From Iamia sp963728655 (lineage in GTDB: Bacteria; Actinomycetota; Acidimicrobiia; Acidimicrobiales; Iamiaceae), in NCBI GenBank assembly GCA_963728655.1, contig CAVSLD010000002.1:620001-684000 (forward strand): a DNA stretch of 64,000 nt, given 5' to 3'. The notes beneath the pieces were generated by a model, which ran no database searches, was not told the origin of the DNA, and saw only the letters and a list, made by a program, of their open reading frames with translations. Within the stretch, counting starts at the first letter, position 1, and every line of letters begins with the position of its first letter. A program made the translations under genes and the position numbers. Of this stretch, positions 17,946 to 26,430 are shown piece after piece.

Positions 17946-19340
17946 GGCCGACCCCCGGCGCCGAGCGGGACCGGGTGGAGGGTCGGCGTCGGGGCGCCCG
18001 GGGCGGCGGTCTCCTGGGCCTGCTCGCGTCGAGGCGCGCGGCACGGACGCCGAGGGCGGCGGCGATGAACACGATGTGCAGCGAGGACGGGATCATGTCG
18101 TAGACGACGATCTGGACCAGGCCCGACGATGAGCACGACGTGGCACCAGAAGGTGACGGACGGGCCGGCGCGGGTCTCCCAGATCAGGCGCAGCCAGGCG
18201 GCCAGGAAGATGCCGAGGCCCCCGTAGCCGGTGGAGACGAGGACCGTCCACAGCATCCCCTGGGTCCCCAGGTTCGGGTAGATGCGGTTGCCGGGGAAGG
18301 GGACGGGGCCGCCCAGCCCGATGACGGGGCTCTCGAGGGTGACGCCGAGGGACTCCTCGTAGATCCGGCTCCCGCCCGGCCGAGCTGTGGTCGTTCTCGG
18401 CCCGTCCCTCCACGATGCCCCGCACCGGGGTGAACACGATGACCAGCAGGCCCACGGTGAGCAGGGCGAGGAGGAAGCGGCGGGCGGTGCGCCCCACGTC
18501 GCCGTGGCGCGACGCGGCGTAGACGAGGGCGATGCCCAGGCTCAGCCAGAGGCCGCGGTTCAGCGAGATGAACACCGGGACGAGCGAGCCCGCCAGCAGC
18601 ACGTAGGCGGTGGCCTTGCGCCGGACGTCGGGCGACTGGAGCCACGAGAGGAAGAAGAACGGCAGGAGCAGGGCGTAGGCCGATCCCCAGTCGTTGGTGT
18701 AGACGAACGGCGCCTTGGGCCGACCCAGGGGGTAGCCGAGGATGTCCTGCACCTGGGCGAACCCGGGGGTCACCAGCTCCTGGAAGAACGGGTTCTGGCC
18801 GAGGGAGCCGGGCAGCACCATCCCGGTCACGCTGGGCAGGGACCCGTCGGGGAGGACCACGCCCAGCCAGCCGCCGGCGATGACCACGATCCAGAACCCG
18901 GCCAGCAGGCGCACCACGTGGGCCGAGGGGATCTCGTCCTCCTCGGCCCCCACGATGGCCAGGAAGAACACCGTGCACGACAGGTAGTTGGCCAGCCGCC
19001 AGAGGTAGGCGAACGGGAGCCCGCCGCCGTCCAGGGCGGTGACCGACAGCAGCACGAAGACGAGGTAGAGGAGCCACAGGCCGAAGCCGACGGGCACCTT
19101 GACCGGGCGCCGCCGGGTGACGAGGCGGACCGCGAGCGGCGCCGCGAAGACGGGCCAGATGAGGGCCCCGGCGCCGAGCGCCCACCAGAGCGGGAACCCG
19201 GCGATGCACAGGGTGAGGGGCCAGTGCTGGGGGAGCCGGCGGCGGGTGTGGCGGACCGACGCGGCCGTGGGCCCGGCCGCGGGAGCGGCGCCACGGGAGG
19301 GCCAGGCGGGCCGCCCCGCCCGCAGCCCGACGGTGGCCAT
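17942..19340 (-). CDS. O-antigen ligase/polymerase (Wzy-like) membrane protein, about three frameshifts
   Basis: A polytopic membrane protein that probably polymerises repeat units outside the cytoplasmic membrane. ATG 19340 overlaps the preceding stop (TGATG). Helices run from HWPLTLCIAGFPLWWALGAG onward. The hallmark periplasmic loop is followed by the Wzy_C-like segment FISLNRGLWLSLGIALVY. The first two thirds are in one frame; changes near 18375, 18125 and 18035 are needed to reach the final stop at 17942, recovering ESPVIGLGGPVPFPGNR, MLWTVLVSTGYGGLGIFLAA and MIPSSLHIVFIAAALGV. All transmembrane pieces stay hydrophobic across the breaks, which favours sequence errors. Confidence 0.78.
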
Positions 19341-20304
19341 CAGATCCCCCGGCCGCCGGCCTGAAGGGCGCGCAGGACCCACTCCGAGCGGACCGCCCCC
19401 GAGGCCACCAGCAGGGCCAGCCAGGCGCGGGCCTGGCGCCGGTCGTGGCCCAGGGCCCGGCGAGCGGTGGCCACCGCGGCGCGGCGGTCGCCCATGGACG
19501 CCTGGGCGAAGGCCTGCTGGCCCTCGATGCGGGCCAGGCCCGCGGGGTCGCCCTGCAGCTCGGGGTGGGCGGCCACGAGGTGGTCGAGCGCGTCGACGAT
19601 GGTCCGCCAGCGCTCGGCGAAGAACGACGAGCGGTGCCAGAACACCTTGGCCAGCGGCAGGGTGACGGCCCCGACGTCGTGGCGGCGGGCGGCCCGGAGC
19701 AGCAGGTCGTAGTCCTCGGCGTAGCTGCCGGGGAGGACCTCGTCGACCAGGCCGATGCCCTCGACCAGGGCCTCCCGGCGGAACAGGTAGGTGGACGGGT
19801 GGGCCTCGGACACCCGCGAGCGGAGCAGCTCGGCGTGGGCGATCCGGTCGCGGTCGAGCACCCGGACCGAGACCTTGCCCCGCGCCTCCACCAGCACCCC
19901 CGTGGTGACCATCTCCAGGCCCGGGTCGGCGTCGAGCAGGGCGACCTGGGCGGCCAGCTTGCCCGGCAGCCACAGGTCGTCGTCGTCGCAGAACCCGACC
20001 AGCTCGCCGGTGGCTGCGGTGATGCCCGTGTTGCGGGCCCCGGCCAGGCCCGGCACCCGCCCGTTGGCCAGCACCCGGACCCGGCGGGGTGCGTCCCCGT
20101 CGCCGAGGCTCGTCGGAGGCCAGGTCGGGCTCGGGGTCGGACTGGTCGAACACGGCCAGCACCTCGATGTCGCCGGGGTAGCGCTGGGCGAGCACGGAGG
20201 CGACGGCCCGCCGGAGGAGCTGCGGGCGGTCGCGCGTGGCGATGACCACCGACACCGCCGGTGCGGCGGCGGGGGTCTCGTCCGGGGGCGCGGGGGTCGT
20301 CCAT
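19340..20304 (-). CDS. Family 2 glycosyltransferase, about two frameshifts
   Basis: Adds a sugar from a nucleotide donor to a lipid-linked intermediate in the cytoplasm. GT-A fold signatures: VSVVIATRDRPQLLRRAVAS at the N-terminus, GLAGARNTGITAATGELVGF, and the metal-binding FCDDDDLWLPGKL. The start ATG 20304 overlaps the upstream stop (TGATG). One frame change lies in a C5 run within the first about 15 codons and another near 20115. The stop overlaps the polymerase start. The acceptor and donor sugars are unknown. Confidence 0.8.
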
Positions 20305-21293
20305 CAGGTGTCCATCGGCCGTGACCGGGGGCGCCGGGTGTAGCCGTAGGCCGCCAGGAGGGGGCTCGGTCAGGGCCGTGACCAGGCGGCGGTCCGGCCG
20401 GGGCAGCTGGTCGCGCCAGGCGTCGTCGCGCCGCAGCGGCGATGGTGCCGCGGCGGAACCGCATGGGGTTGCCGGCCACCGAGTGGCTGGGCCCGAGGCG
20501 GCGCCCGTCGGGCCCGAGGAAGTCGTCCCAGCCGGGATCGAGGGGGAGGCCGGTCGGGCGCCAGGACGGCCCGGAGGGCGCCGACAGGGTCGGCCAGGAG
20601 GTCCTCGTAGCGGAGTCGGAGGACGGGCGTCCCGGCGACGGCGAGCCCGGATCGAGCATCACGTTGAAGGCGTCCCACCAGGCCGCCGACGAGGCCGGCG
20701 AGTAGCGGGGCATCGTCGGCCCCCGCGCCGACCTCGGGGCGGGCCACCTCCTTGGTCCACGAGTAGGCGACGCCCCGGCTGTCGCGGACGAGGTGCACGA
20801 AGCGGAGGTCGACGGCCGGCGGAGGTGGCGCAGGGCGAAGGCCGTCGACGCGTGCTTGGACGAGTCGACCAGGACGCCCGCCCCGGTCATCGGCCGCGGC
20901 CGCCAGGTAGAGCCGCTCGAGCGCGGCCCGACGTGCTCGGTGAGGTCGCGGCGGAAGCCGGCGCCGACGGGCACGGCCAGGCGGGGCAGGTGGCGGTTGC
21001 GGTCGACCCGGCCCTGGAGGGCCTGCCACCCGGGACCGTCGACGTGGTCCCACCCCCCGAAGGCCCGCCGACCGACGGCGGCCCAGAACGGGCAGCGGAC
21101 GAGGGGCTCGCCGCAGGCGCAGGCGCTCGCCCTCGACCAGGCCCCGGGCGGGGAGGTGGACGACCTCGCCCAGGGTGGCGACCCCGGGGACGGCGCCCAG
21201 CAGGCGCTCGAGCAGGGTGCTGCCGCTGCGGCCGGAGCCGCCCAGGTAGACGACCGTGGGGCGCGCCGGGGTGGGGCGGCGTGCCGCGCTCAC
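20304..21293 (-). CDS. PAPS-dependent sulfotransferase (second in the operon), at least five frame changes
   Basis: A second sulfotransferase, distinct from the one at 15828-16793. The 5'-PAPS loop is VVYLGGSGRSGSTLLERLLG near the N-terminus. The 3'-phosphate region is LRFVHLVRDSRGVAYSW. The C-terminal part contains GPSHSVAGNPMRFR. GTG 21293 overlaps the upstream stop (GTGA) and the end overlaps the GT2 start (TGATG). The coding path crosses all three minus-strand frames between about 20380 and 21130, yet both cofactor sites and the C-terminal motif survive. The family call is firm; whether the gene works in the cell depends on whether the shifts are real. Confidence 0.7.
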
Positions 21294-21826
21294 CGGGCCA
21301 GCATCCCGTCGATCAGCTCGCCGAGGAGCGTGACCGCGGGCGGCGGGCGCGCCGTCGTCGCCCGACCACGGCGTAGGCGGAGGCGTCGGCCACGGCTGCG
21401 TCGAGGTGGCGGCGGAGGGCGGCCGCGTCCTCGACGCAGATGGCCTGGCCCCGGTCGGCCATCCACCGTCCGAAGGCGACCTGGTGGTCGTCGACCACCT
21501 CGCCGAGGGCGGCCCGGCGGGGCACGACGACGGGGAGGCGCCCGGCGGCGCGGGCGTCGAGCACCGTGCCCGGACCGGCGTGGCCCACGACGATCCGGGC
21601 CCGGCCCATCAGCCCGGGGATCACCGGCGGGGTCGAGGACGGGGTGGCCCTCGGCGTGGTCCGGCGCCGGTGCGGTGCCGTGCTGGACGACGCACGTGCG
21701 CCCGGGGTGGTCGCGCGGCCCAGGCGTCGACCCAGCCCACCAGCCGGGCGAAGGGGTGGTGGTCGGTGCCCAGGGTGACAACGACGTCGAGCGGGCGGTC
21801 GCTGCCCGACGAGCCGGGGCGCTCAC
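21290..21826 (-). CDS. Alg13/PssE-like glycosyltransferase subunit (catalytic half), about three frame changes
   Basis: The C-terminal GT-B half of a split UDP-sugar transferase. The donor-binding part is clear: PGLMGRARIVVGHAGPGTVL and GRLPVVVPRRAALGEVVDDH, typical of Alg13, MurG C-terminal and EpsE/PssE proteins. GTG 21826 overlaps the Alg14-like stop (GTGA). The first about 30 codons need a shift to give a beta strand resembling VVVTLGTDHHPFARLV. It ends at TGA 21290 overlapping the sulfotransferase start. It should form a complex with the product of the preceding gene to add the second sugar of the repeat unit. Confidence 0.72.
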   Translation of the reverse strand: MSAPARRAATARSTSLSPWAPTTTPSPGWWAGSTPGPRDHPGRTCVVQHGTAPAPDHAEGHPVLDPAGDPRADGPGPDRRGPRRSGHGARRPRRRAPPRRRAPPGRPRRGGRRPPGRLRTVDGRPGPGHLRRGRGRPPPPPRRSRGRRLRLRRGRATTARPPPAVTLLGELIDGMLAR

Positions 21827-22296
21827 AGCAGGGGCCCGATCACGACGCTGCCGCGGTAGTGGCGCTGCTGCTCGGGCCACTGGACGCAGAAGAGGTCGGT
21901 GAAGGGGCGGCACATGCGCCCGGTGAGGGTGGGGCTGTCGACGCGGTCGAAGACCTCGACGTAGACGGTCTTGATCCCCCGCAGCCGGGCCAGCACCAGG
22001 AACGGGACGGCGACCCCGGCGCCGTTGCTCACCACCACGTCGGGCTTCTCGGTGCGCAGGACGCGCCGGGCCAGGACCAGGTTGCGCAGCAGGTTGGGGA
22101 TGTTCCGGGTGGTCGGGTGGTGGGCCCACCAGGTCCGCTCCGAGGCCAGGTGCGAGCGGGCGTCGGCCCGGTCGAAGGTCACCCAGGCCCGGTCCGTCCG
22201 GCTCCACCACGGCCGCAGCAGGAGCAGCTGGGCGAGGTGGCCGCCGGTGGAGCAGACGAGCAGGGCGCGGGGTGCGGGGCGCGAGGTGTCCGACAC
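21823..22296 (-). CDS. Alg14/PssD-like glycosyltransferase subunit (membrane half)
   Basis: An intact 157-residue protein matching the Alg14/PssD/EpsD family, the membrane-recruiting acceptor half of a split GT-B enzyme. It opens with the family motif LLVCSTGGHLAQLLLL, contains PDVVVSNGAGVAVPFLVLA and KTVYVEVFDRVDSPTLTGR, and ends close to FCVQWPEQQRHYRGSVVIGP. It is the first gene of the polysaccharide operon, starting at GTG 22296 behind a TAGGGT element, and overlaps the Alg13-like gene. Confidence 0.85.
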   Translation of the reverse strand: MSDTSRPAPRALLVCSTGGHLAQLLLLRPWWSRTDRAWVTFDRADARSHLASERTWWAHHPTTRNIPNLLRNLVLARRVLRTEKPDVVVSNGAGVAVPFLVLARLRGIKTVYVEVFDRVDSPTLTGRMCRPFTDLFCVQWPEQQRHYRGSVVIGPLL

Positions 22297-22305
22297 AGGG
22301 ACCGA

Positions 22306-22311
22306 ACCCTA
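22306..22311 (-). promoter_or_regulatory. Near-leaderless -10 (TAGGGT) for the polysaccharide operon
   Basis: On the minus strand TAGGGT is 9 bases before GTG 22296, the first gene of the ten-gene operon. Confidence 0.45.
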
Positions 22312-22361
22312 CGACGTGGCCCGTTCGGACCAGGAGCGCGTGGTCCCGGCGGGCGGAGGGG

Positions 22362-23660
22362 TCAGAGGGGCAGGAAGCCCAGGCGGGGGTGCCACTCGTT
22401 GCCGAGCCGGCTCGAGTCGCTCCCGATCCACAGGCCCTGGTCGGTCGGCGTCAGCGTCCCGACCTGGAGACCCCGCTCGCGGTCGACGGTCCAGGGGAGG
22501 ACGTCACCCGTCGCCGGGGCGTAGCCGGCGATGCCGACGCGGTCGACCGCACCCGGGCCCTTGACGTCGCCGCGGGGTGCGTTCTCGTTGTTGGCCCAGC
22601 GCTGGTGGCCGGCGGCGTACACGACGGCCCCGGTGATGGCCACGGCCGAGAGGGAGTCGCCGCCGGTGAAGTCGGCCCAGGTCGGGTTCTGGCCCGCCCC
22701 GGTGCGTCCCATCTCCCACCGGGCCACGCTGTCGCACAGGGTGGTGAGCCCGCCCCAGGCGCCGGTGGTGACGATGGCGAAGTAGCGGTCGTCCGGGGAG
22801 ATGTCGACGTCCTTGACGTAGTAGTCGTACGACGCGCTGCACACCCCCGCCCGGTAGCCGGTGGTGGCCCAGGAGCTCACCGCGGCCGACGAGGCGCCCA
22901 CGTCGATGATGGCGACCTGGGTGCGGGGTTGGTAGCCGACCCTCTGGAAGTTGCCGGTGATCACCAGCCGGGAGCCGTTGCGGGTCGCGTCGAGGTTGCT
23001 GACCAGCGGGGTGCCCCGCATGGCCAGGTCGACGGGGACGTTGAAGCCGCCGTCGACCTTGCCGCTGCTGGCGTCGACCGCGGCCAGCCGGTAGCGGTTG
23101 GTGGCCTGGACCTTGGTGAAGGTGCCGCCGATGAAGGCCCGGCTGCCCCGGACCACCATGGTGAGCACCCAGCCGTTGGTGCCGGGGGCGAAGGACGTGT
23201 CCGGGGCGCCGTCGGTGGGGTCGAGCTTGGCCAGGCCGGGCGAGGTGCGGCTGCCGATCCGCTGGAAGGTGCCGCCGACCAGGAGGAGGCCGTCGCCGCT
23301 CACGGCGAGGGCCCGCACCCCGCCGCGGTCCAGGGCCGGGCGGAACGTCTGGTCGATGGCGCCGGTCGCCTTGTCGAAGGCGAACAGGCCGCGCCGGGCG
23401 TACTGGGTGGAGCTGTCGAACTCCTTCACCGCGGTGAACTCGCCCCCGACGATCACCCGGTCGCCCAGGTCGAGCACGGCGTACACCTGGCCGTCGAGCA
23501 CGTGGGGGGTGCGGTCGGCGGGGTTCGAGGAGACCGCCCGGCTGTGGACGGGGTTCTCCTCCGGCGCGGTGAGGGGCCCGCAGGCGGCCAGGACCAGGGC
23601 GAGGACGACGGCGCCGGCGGAGGCGGTGAGCCGGCGGCGGCGGGGCGTGGTGCGGGACAT
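22362..23660 (-). CDS. Lipoprotein with beta-propeller-like repeats
   Basis: A 432-residue exported lipoprotein: basic start (MSRTTPRRRRLTASAG), hydrophobic core and lipobox LAACG near residue 27. The rest consists of repeated blades with Gly-Gly-Xaa-Phe patterns such as VIVGGEFTAVKEF, LLVGGTFQRIGS, AFIGGTFTKVQA and LVITGNFQRVGY. This is the pattern of delta-60/beta-propeller repeat proteins. Cys pairs (VCSASYD, TTLCDS) may form a disulfide outside the cell. The gene is complete in one frame. Function is unknown; a scaffold or recognition role at the envelope is possible. It lies upstream of the polysaccharide operon on the same strand, separated by that operon's own promoter. Confidence 0.75.
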   Translation of the reverse strand: MSRTTPRRRRLTASAGAVVLALVLAACGPLTAPEENPVHSRAVSSNPADRTPHVLDGQVYAVLDLGDRVIVGGEFTAVKEFDSSTQYARRGLFAFDKATGAIDQTFRPALDRGGVRALAVSGDGLLLVGGTFQRIGSRTSPGLAKLDPTDGAPDTSFAPGTNGWVLTMVVRGSRAFIGGTFTKVQATNRYRLAAVDASSGKVDGGFNVPVDLAMRGTPLVSNLDATRNGSRLVITGNFQRVGYQPRTQVAIIDVGASSAAVSSWATTGYRAGVCSASYDYYVKDVDISPDDRYFAIVTTGAWGGLTTLCDSVARWEMGRTGAGQNPTWADFTGGDSLSAVAITGAVVYAAGHQRWANNENAPRGDVKGPGAVDRVGIAGYAPATGDVLPWTVDRERGLQVGTLTPTDQGLWIGSDSSRLGNEWHPRLGFLPL

Positions 23661-23824
23661 GGCAGGAGGTCTCCGGAGGGGCGACGGTGCGACTGCGGGG
23701 AGCGGGGCGAGATCCTGCCACTCTGTGTGGCTGAGAGCAAGGGCGCTGTCACGCGGGAGTGATGGGCGGTCCGCCGCGCACCGGCGCCTCCCGCTCGGAC
23801 TCCTCCCCTCCGGGGGGCGACCCG

Positions 23825-23830
23825 TAGGGT
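23825..23830 (+). promoter_or_regulatory. Leaderless -10 (TAGGGT) for the membrane-protein gene at 23838
   Basis: Spacer of 7 bases to GTG 23838. Confidence 0.5.
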
Positions 23831-23837
23831 CCCGCCG

Positions 23838-24689
23838 GTGATCCGTCTCGACGCCGCCACCGTGCTGCTCCAGTGGAGCACCGGAGGCCTGGCCTTCCTG
23901 TGGGTCACCTCCCGGCGCCGGGAGGTGGGCCTCGGCTACGGCTGGCTCCTGCGCGGCACCTACCTCCTCATGGCCCTGGGTGCGGTGGGCGTGGGGGTCG
24001 GGGTCGGCATCGTCTGGGTGAGGGAGGTGGCGGCGGCCGGGGTGGCGGCCGCGGCCGGCACCGCCCTGGTGGTGTCGGTCGTGCGGCGGCGGGCCGGGGT
24101 GGCCGGCCAGCGGGAGCGGGTCGAGGCCCGCAGCGCCCGGGTGGCGGCCATGACCGGCATCGACCGGGAGGAGCAGACCTTCGACGCCGACGCCGCCGAG
24201 TTCCCGCCCTGGCTCGACCTGGTGGCCCCGGCCATCGGGCTGGTCGGCCTGCTGGCCGCCGGCATCGACGCCGGGTCCCCGGTGTGGCTCTCGGTGGCCC
24301 GAACCGTGGTGGGGGCGGCCTTCCTCGGCGCCATCACCGACGCCATGCTCCTCGGGCACTGGTACCTGGTGCAGCCCGGGCTGGCCCGGGGCCCGCTGCT
24401 GGAGCTGGTGCGGGCGACCATGCTGGTGTGGCCGGCCGAGGTGCTCCTGCTGCTCGTCCCGACGGGCATGGGCGCAGTGCTGTCGGGGTCGATCGACGAC
24501 GGCTACGGCGGCATCCTCGGGTGGACGTGGGCCACCTGCGCGGTCACCACCCTCGGGCTCCTGGTGGTCACCCGGGCCGCGCTGAAGGAGCGCCAGTACA
24601 GCGCGGTGATGGCGGCGACCGGGCTGCTCTACCTCGCCATCCTCACCGCCTTCGGCACCGACCTCATCGCCCGGGCCCTGCTGTCCTGA
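23838..24689 (+). CDS. Polytopic membrane protein of unknown function
   Basis: A 283-residue protein with about eight hydrophobic helices, among them LLRGTYLLMALGAVGVGVGV, VAPAIGLVGLLAAGI and SAVMAATGLLYLAILTAFG. A cytoplasmic loop (RRRAGVAGQRERVEARSAR, MTGIDREEQTFDADAAEF) separates helices 3 and 4. The segment AITDAMLLGHWYLVQPGLAR, with His and Trp next to a helix, looks like a possible ligand-binding site. I do not recognise the family. It is a single gene, convergent with the small membrane protein gene at 24699. Confidence 0.7.
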   Translation: MIRLDAATVLLQWSTGGLAFLWVTSRRREVGLGYGWLLRGTYLLMALGAVGVGVGVGIVWVREVAAAGVAAAAGTALVVSVVRRRAGVAGQRERVEARSARVAAMTGIDREEQTFDADAAEFPPWLDLVAPAIGLVGLLAAGIDAGSPVWLSVARTVVGAAFLGAITDAMLLGHWYLVQPGLARGPLLELVRATMLVWPAEVLLLLVPTGMGAVLSGSIDDGYGGILGWTWATCAVTTLGLLVVTRAALKERQYSAVMAATGLLYLAILTAFGTDLIARALLS

Positions 24690-24698
24690 GCGCTGCGG

Positions 24699-25220
24699 TC
24701 AGGTGCTCGGGACGGACCCGGCGGGGGTGTCGGCCCGGGCGCGGGCCGGGGCGGATCGCAGGTCGAGGCCGCCGGGGCGGACCAGGTCCAAGAACACCAT
24801 CACCCCGAGCGCGGTCAGCGGGGCCTCCAGGGCGCGCCGCAGGTAGTGGGCCACCGAGGGGCCCACGTCGTCGCCCAGCACCGGCCGCAGGACGTCGCTC
24901 ACCGGTCCCTCGGCCGCGCACACGAGGGTGAGCAGGACGAGGCCGGCGTAGGCCAGCACGTGGGCCCGGCGCCCCCGGTAGGCGAAGGCCCGGCGGCCGT
25001 CGGGCGCCCGGCCCAGCCCGTACACGGCGTCGAGCGCGGCGGCGATGAGCGGGGCGGCCACCCACGTCTCCACCTGGAGGTCCCAGAACCTGGCCATGGC
25101 CCTGCCGAGCGTCGTCGCCCAGCAGGGCGCGCCACGCGTCGTAGGTGCCGTCCCACGTCGTCACCACCATCACCGCCACAGGGCGCCGAAGTAGGTGACC
25201 CGTCGGGCCCGGAGGCTCAC
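24699..25220 (-). CDS. Small polytopic membrane protein B with internal similarity to its neighbour, frameshifted
   Basis: Unknown membrane protein. GTG 25220 overlaps the stop of the upstream gene (GTGA). The start reads SLRARRVTYFGALWR; frame changes near 25170 and 25100 then recover VMVVTTWDGTYDAWRALLGD. From 25097 the frame is clean to the stop and contains AHVLAYAGLVLLTLVCAAEG, VSDVLRPVLGDDVGPSVAHY and EAPLTALGVMVFLDLVRPGG. The unit (helix, loop with VLGDD, then Glu-Ala-Pro, helix, LDLV) resembles the whole of the neighbouring protein, so the protein looks like a diverged duplication. No known domain is recognised. Confidence 0.55.
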
Positions 25221-25477
25221 GGCTCGGCCAGGGCCTCGGCGGCCGGCGTCGGCACCGGTGGCGTCGGCCGGTGGCGCAGCACCAGGTCGAGGTAGAGGGC
25301 GATGACGATGGCCGTGATGGGCGCCTCGACGTTGGTCCGCACGAAGTCGTAGGCGCTCTGGCCGGTGCTCGTCGCCCAGCACGGCCAGGAAGGCGTCCTC
25401 GACGAACCCCTGGCACATGAGGGTGACGCCAGCAGGCTCCCCCCGTAGAACAGGACCCGTCGCACCCAGGGCCGCAC
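25217..25477 (-). CDS. Small membrane protein A (about 86 aa), frameshifted
   Basis: A short two-helix membrane protein. The start GTG 25477 has a strong ribosome site (GAGGAGG, 5-6 bases upstream). Pieces in three frames give VRPWVRRVLFYGGSLL, VTLMCQGFVEDAFLAVLGD and SAYDFVRTNVEAPITAIVIA with LYLDLVLRH. The pattern VLGD, Arg, EAP, hydrophobic helix, LDLV is shared with the protein encoded at 24699-25220. The stop overlaps that gene's start. Function unknown. The pair probably forms one membrane complex. Confidence 0.5.
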   Translation of the reverse strand: MRPWVRRVLFYGGSLLASPSCARGSSRTPSWPCWATSTGQSAYDFVRTNVEAPITAIVIALYLDLVLRHRPTPPVPTPAAEALAEP

Positions 25478-26400
25478 GGCCCACCTCCTCGGCCGTCGGC
25501 ACCGAGCGCGAGGGTGGCGATGACGGCTCTCCGACCACCCAGCGTGCTCCCAGGAAACCACACCGGGCCCCCGGCGGGCCAGCGCGCCGGTCGCCAGGCC
25601 GCGGCGCCCGGCAGGCGGAGGGCAGCACGCAGGGCGAGGTGGTCGGTGGCGGGCAGGGCCAGGCGCTCCAGCCCGACCACGGCGACGTCGGCCGACACCA
25701 CGACGTGGTCGAGGGTCAGGACGGGGGCGAGCGGGACCCGGACGACAGGGGTGGGCCTCCACCGGCCAGGTGGGGAACCAGCGCCGGCCGGCGCGGACCT
25801 GGGCGTCGACCAGGCCCTGCCGCTCGAGGGCCCGCCGGAGCGGTCGGTGCCCCCCGGTGGCGTTCCAGTCGCCGGCCAGGACGACGGGACCGTCGGCGCC
25901 GTCGGCCAGCGCCGCGTTGGCCTCGATGGTGGCGTGCCACACGGCGACGTCGCGGTCGTAGATCGGGCGCCTGGGTGTGGACCGGGACGACCCGCAGGCG
26001 CCACGCCGGCCGACGTCGAGCGTCGACCACCTGGCCGCGGCCGCCCACCCAGCTCCCCGGTCCAGCACGCGGTGATCGGGTGCCGGGACGCGACCAGCGA
26101 GCCGAAGTAGCCGTCGTCGGGGTCGTGCTGAGCGGTGGGGATGGGTGGCGGTCCACGGCCTGCGTCGGCGAGGGCGGCGACGGTCGCCTCCGTGACCTCG
26201 GTGAGCAGGAGCACGTCGGCGTCGACGGCCAGCACCGCCCGGGCCTGGGCGTCGGCCTCGCGCTCGCTCCGGCACAGGTTGGCCGCCAAGACGGTGAGGA
26301 CCGGGCCGTCGGGGGCCCCGACCGGGCCGGGGTCGCGCGGCCGCAGCGGCAGGGCCGAGGCGGCGACGATGGCGCGCCGACGCAGACCGGTGGTGTCCAT
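25478..26400 (-). CDS. Endonuclease/exonuclease/phosphatase (EEP) family hydrolase, about four frameshifts; end not resolved
   Basis: A metal-dependent phosphoesterase of the DNase I/EEP fold. Motifs in order: VLTVLAANLCRSEREADAQA with the Asn ligand, DADVLLLTEVTEA with the Glu ligand, VVLAGDWNATGGHRPLR (Asp-x-Asn), TLDHVVVSADVAVVGLERL and the terminal TDHLALRAALRLPG. All catalytic residues expected for the fold are present even though the coding path changes frame near 26040, 25980, 25765 and beyond. ATG 26400 lies 30 bases after metH. I cannot identify the true stop; the recognisable domain ends near 25608. Substrate (nucleic acid or phospholipid) is unknown. Confidence 0.65.
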
Positions 26401-26430
26401 GGCGCCGCCCCGGATCGTCCCGCCGTCCGC

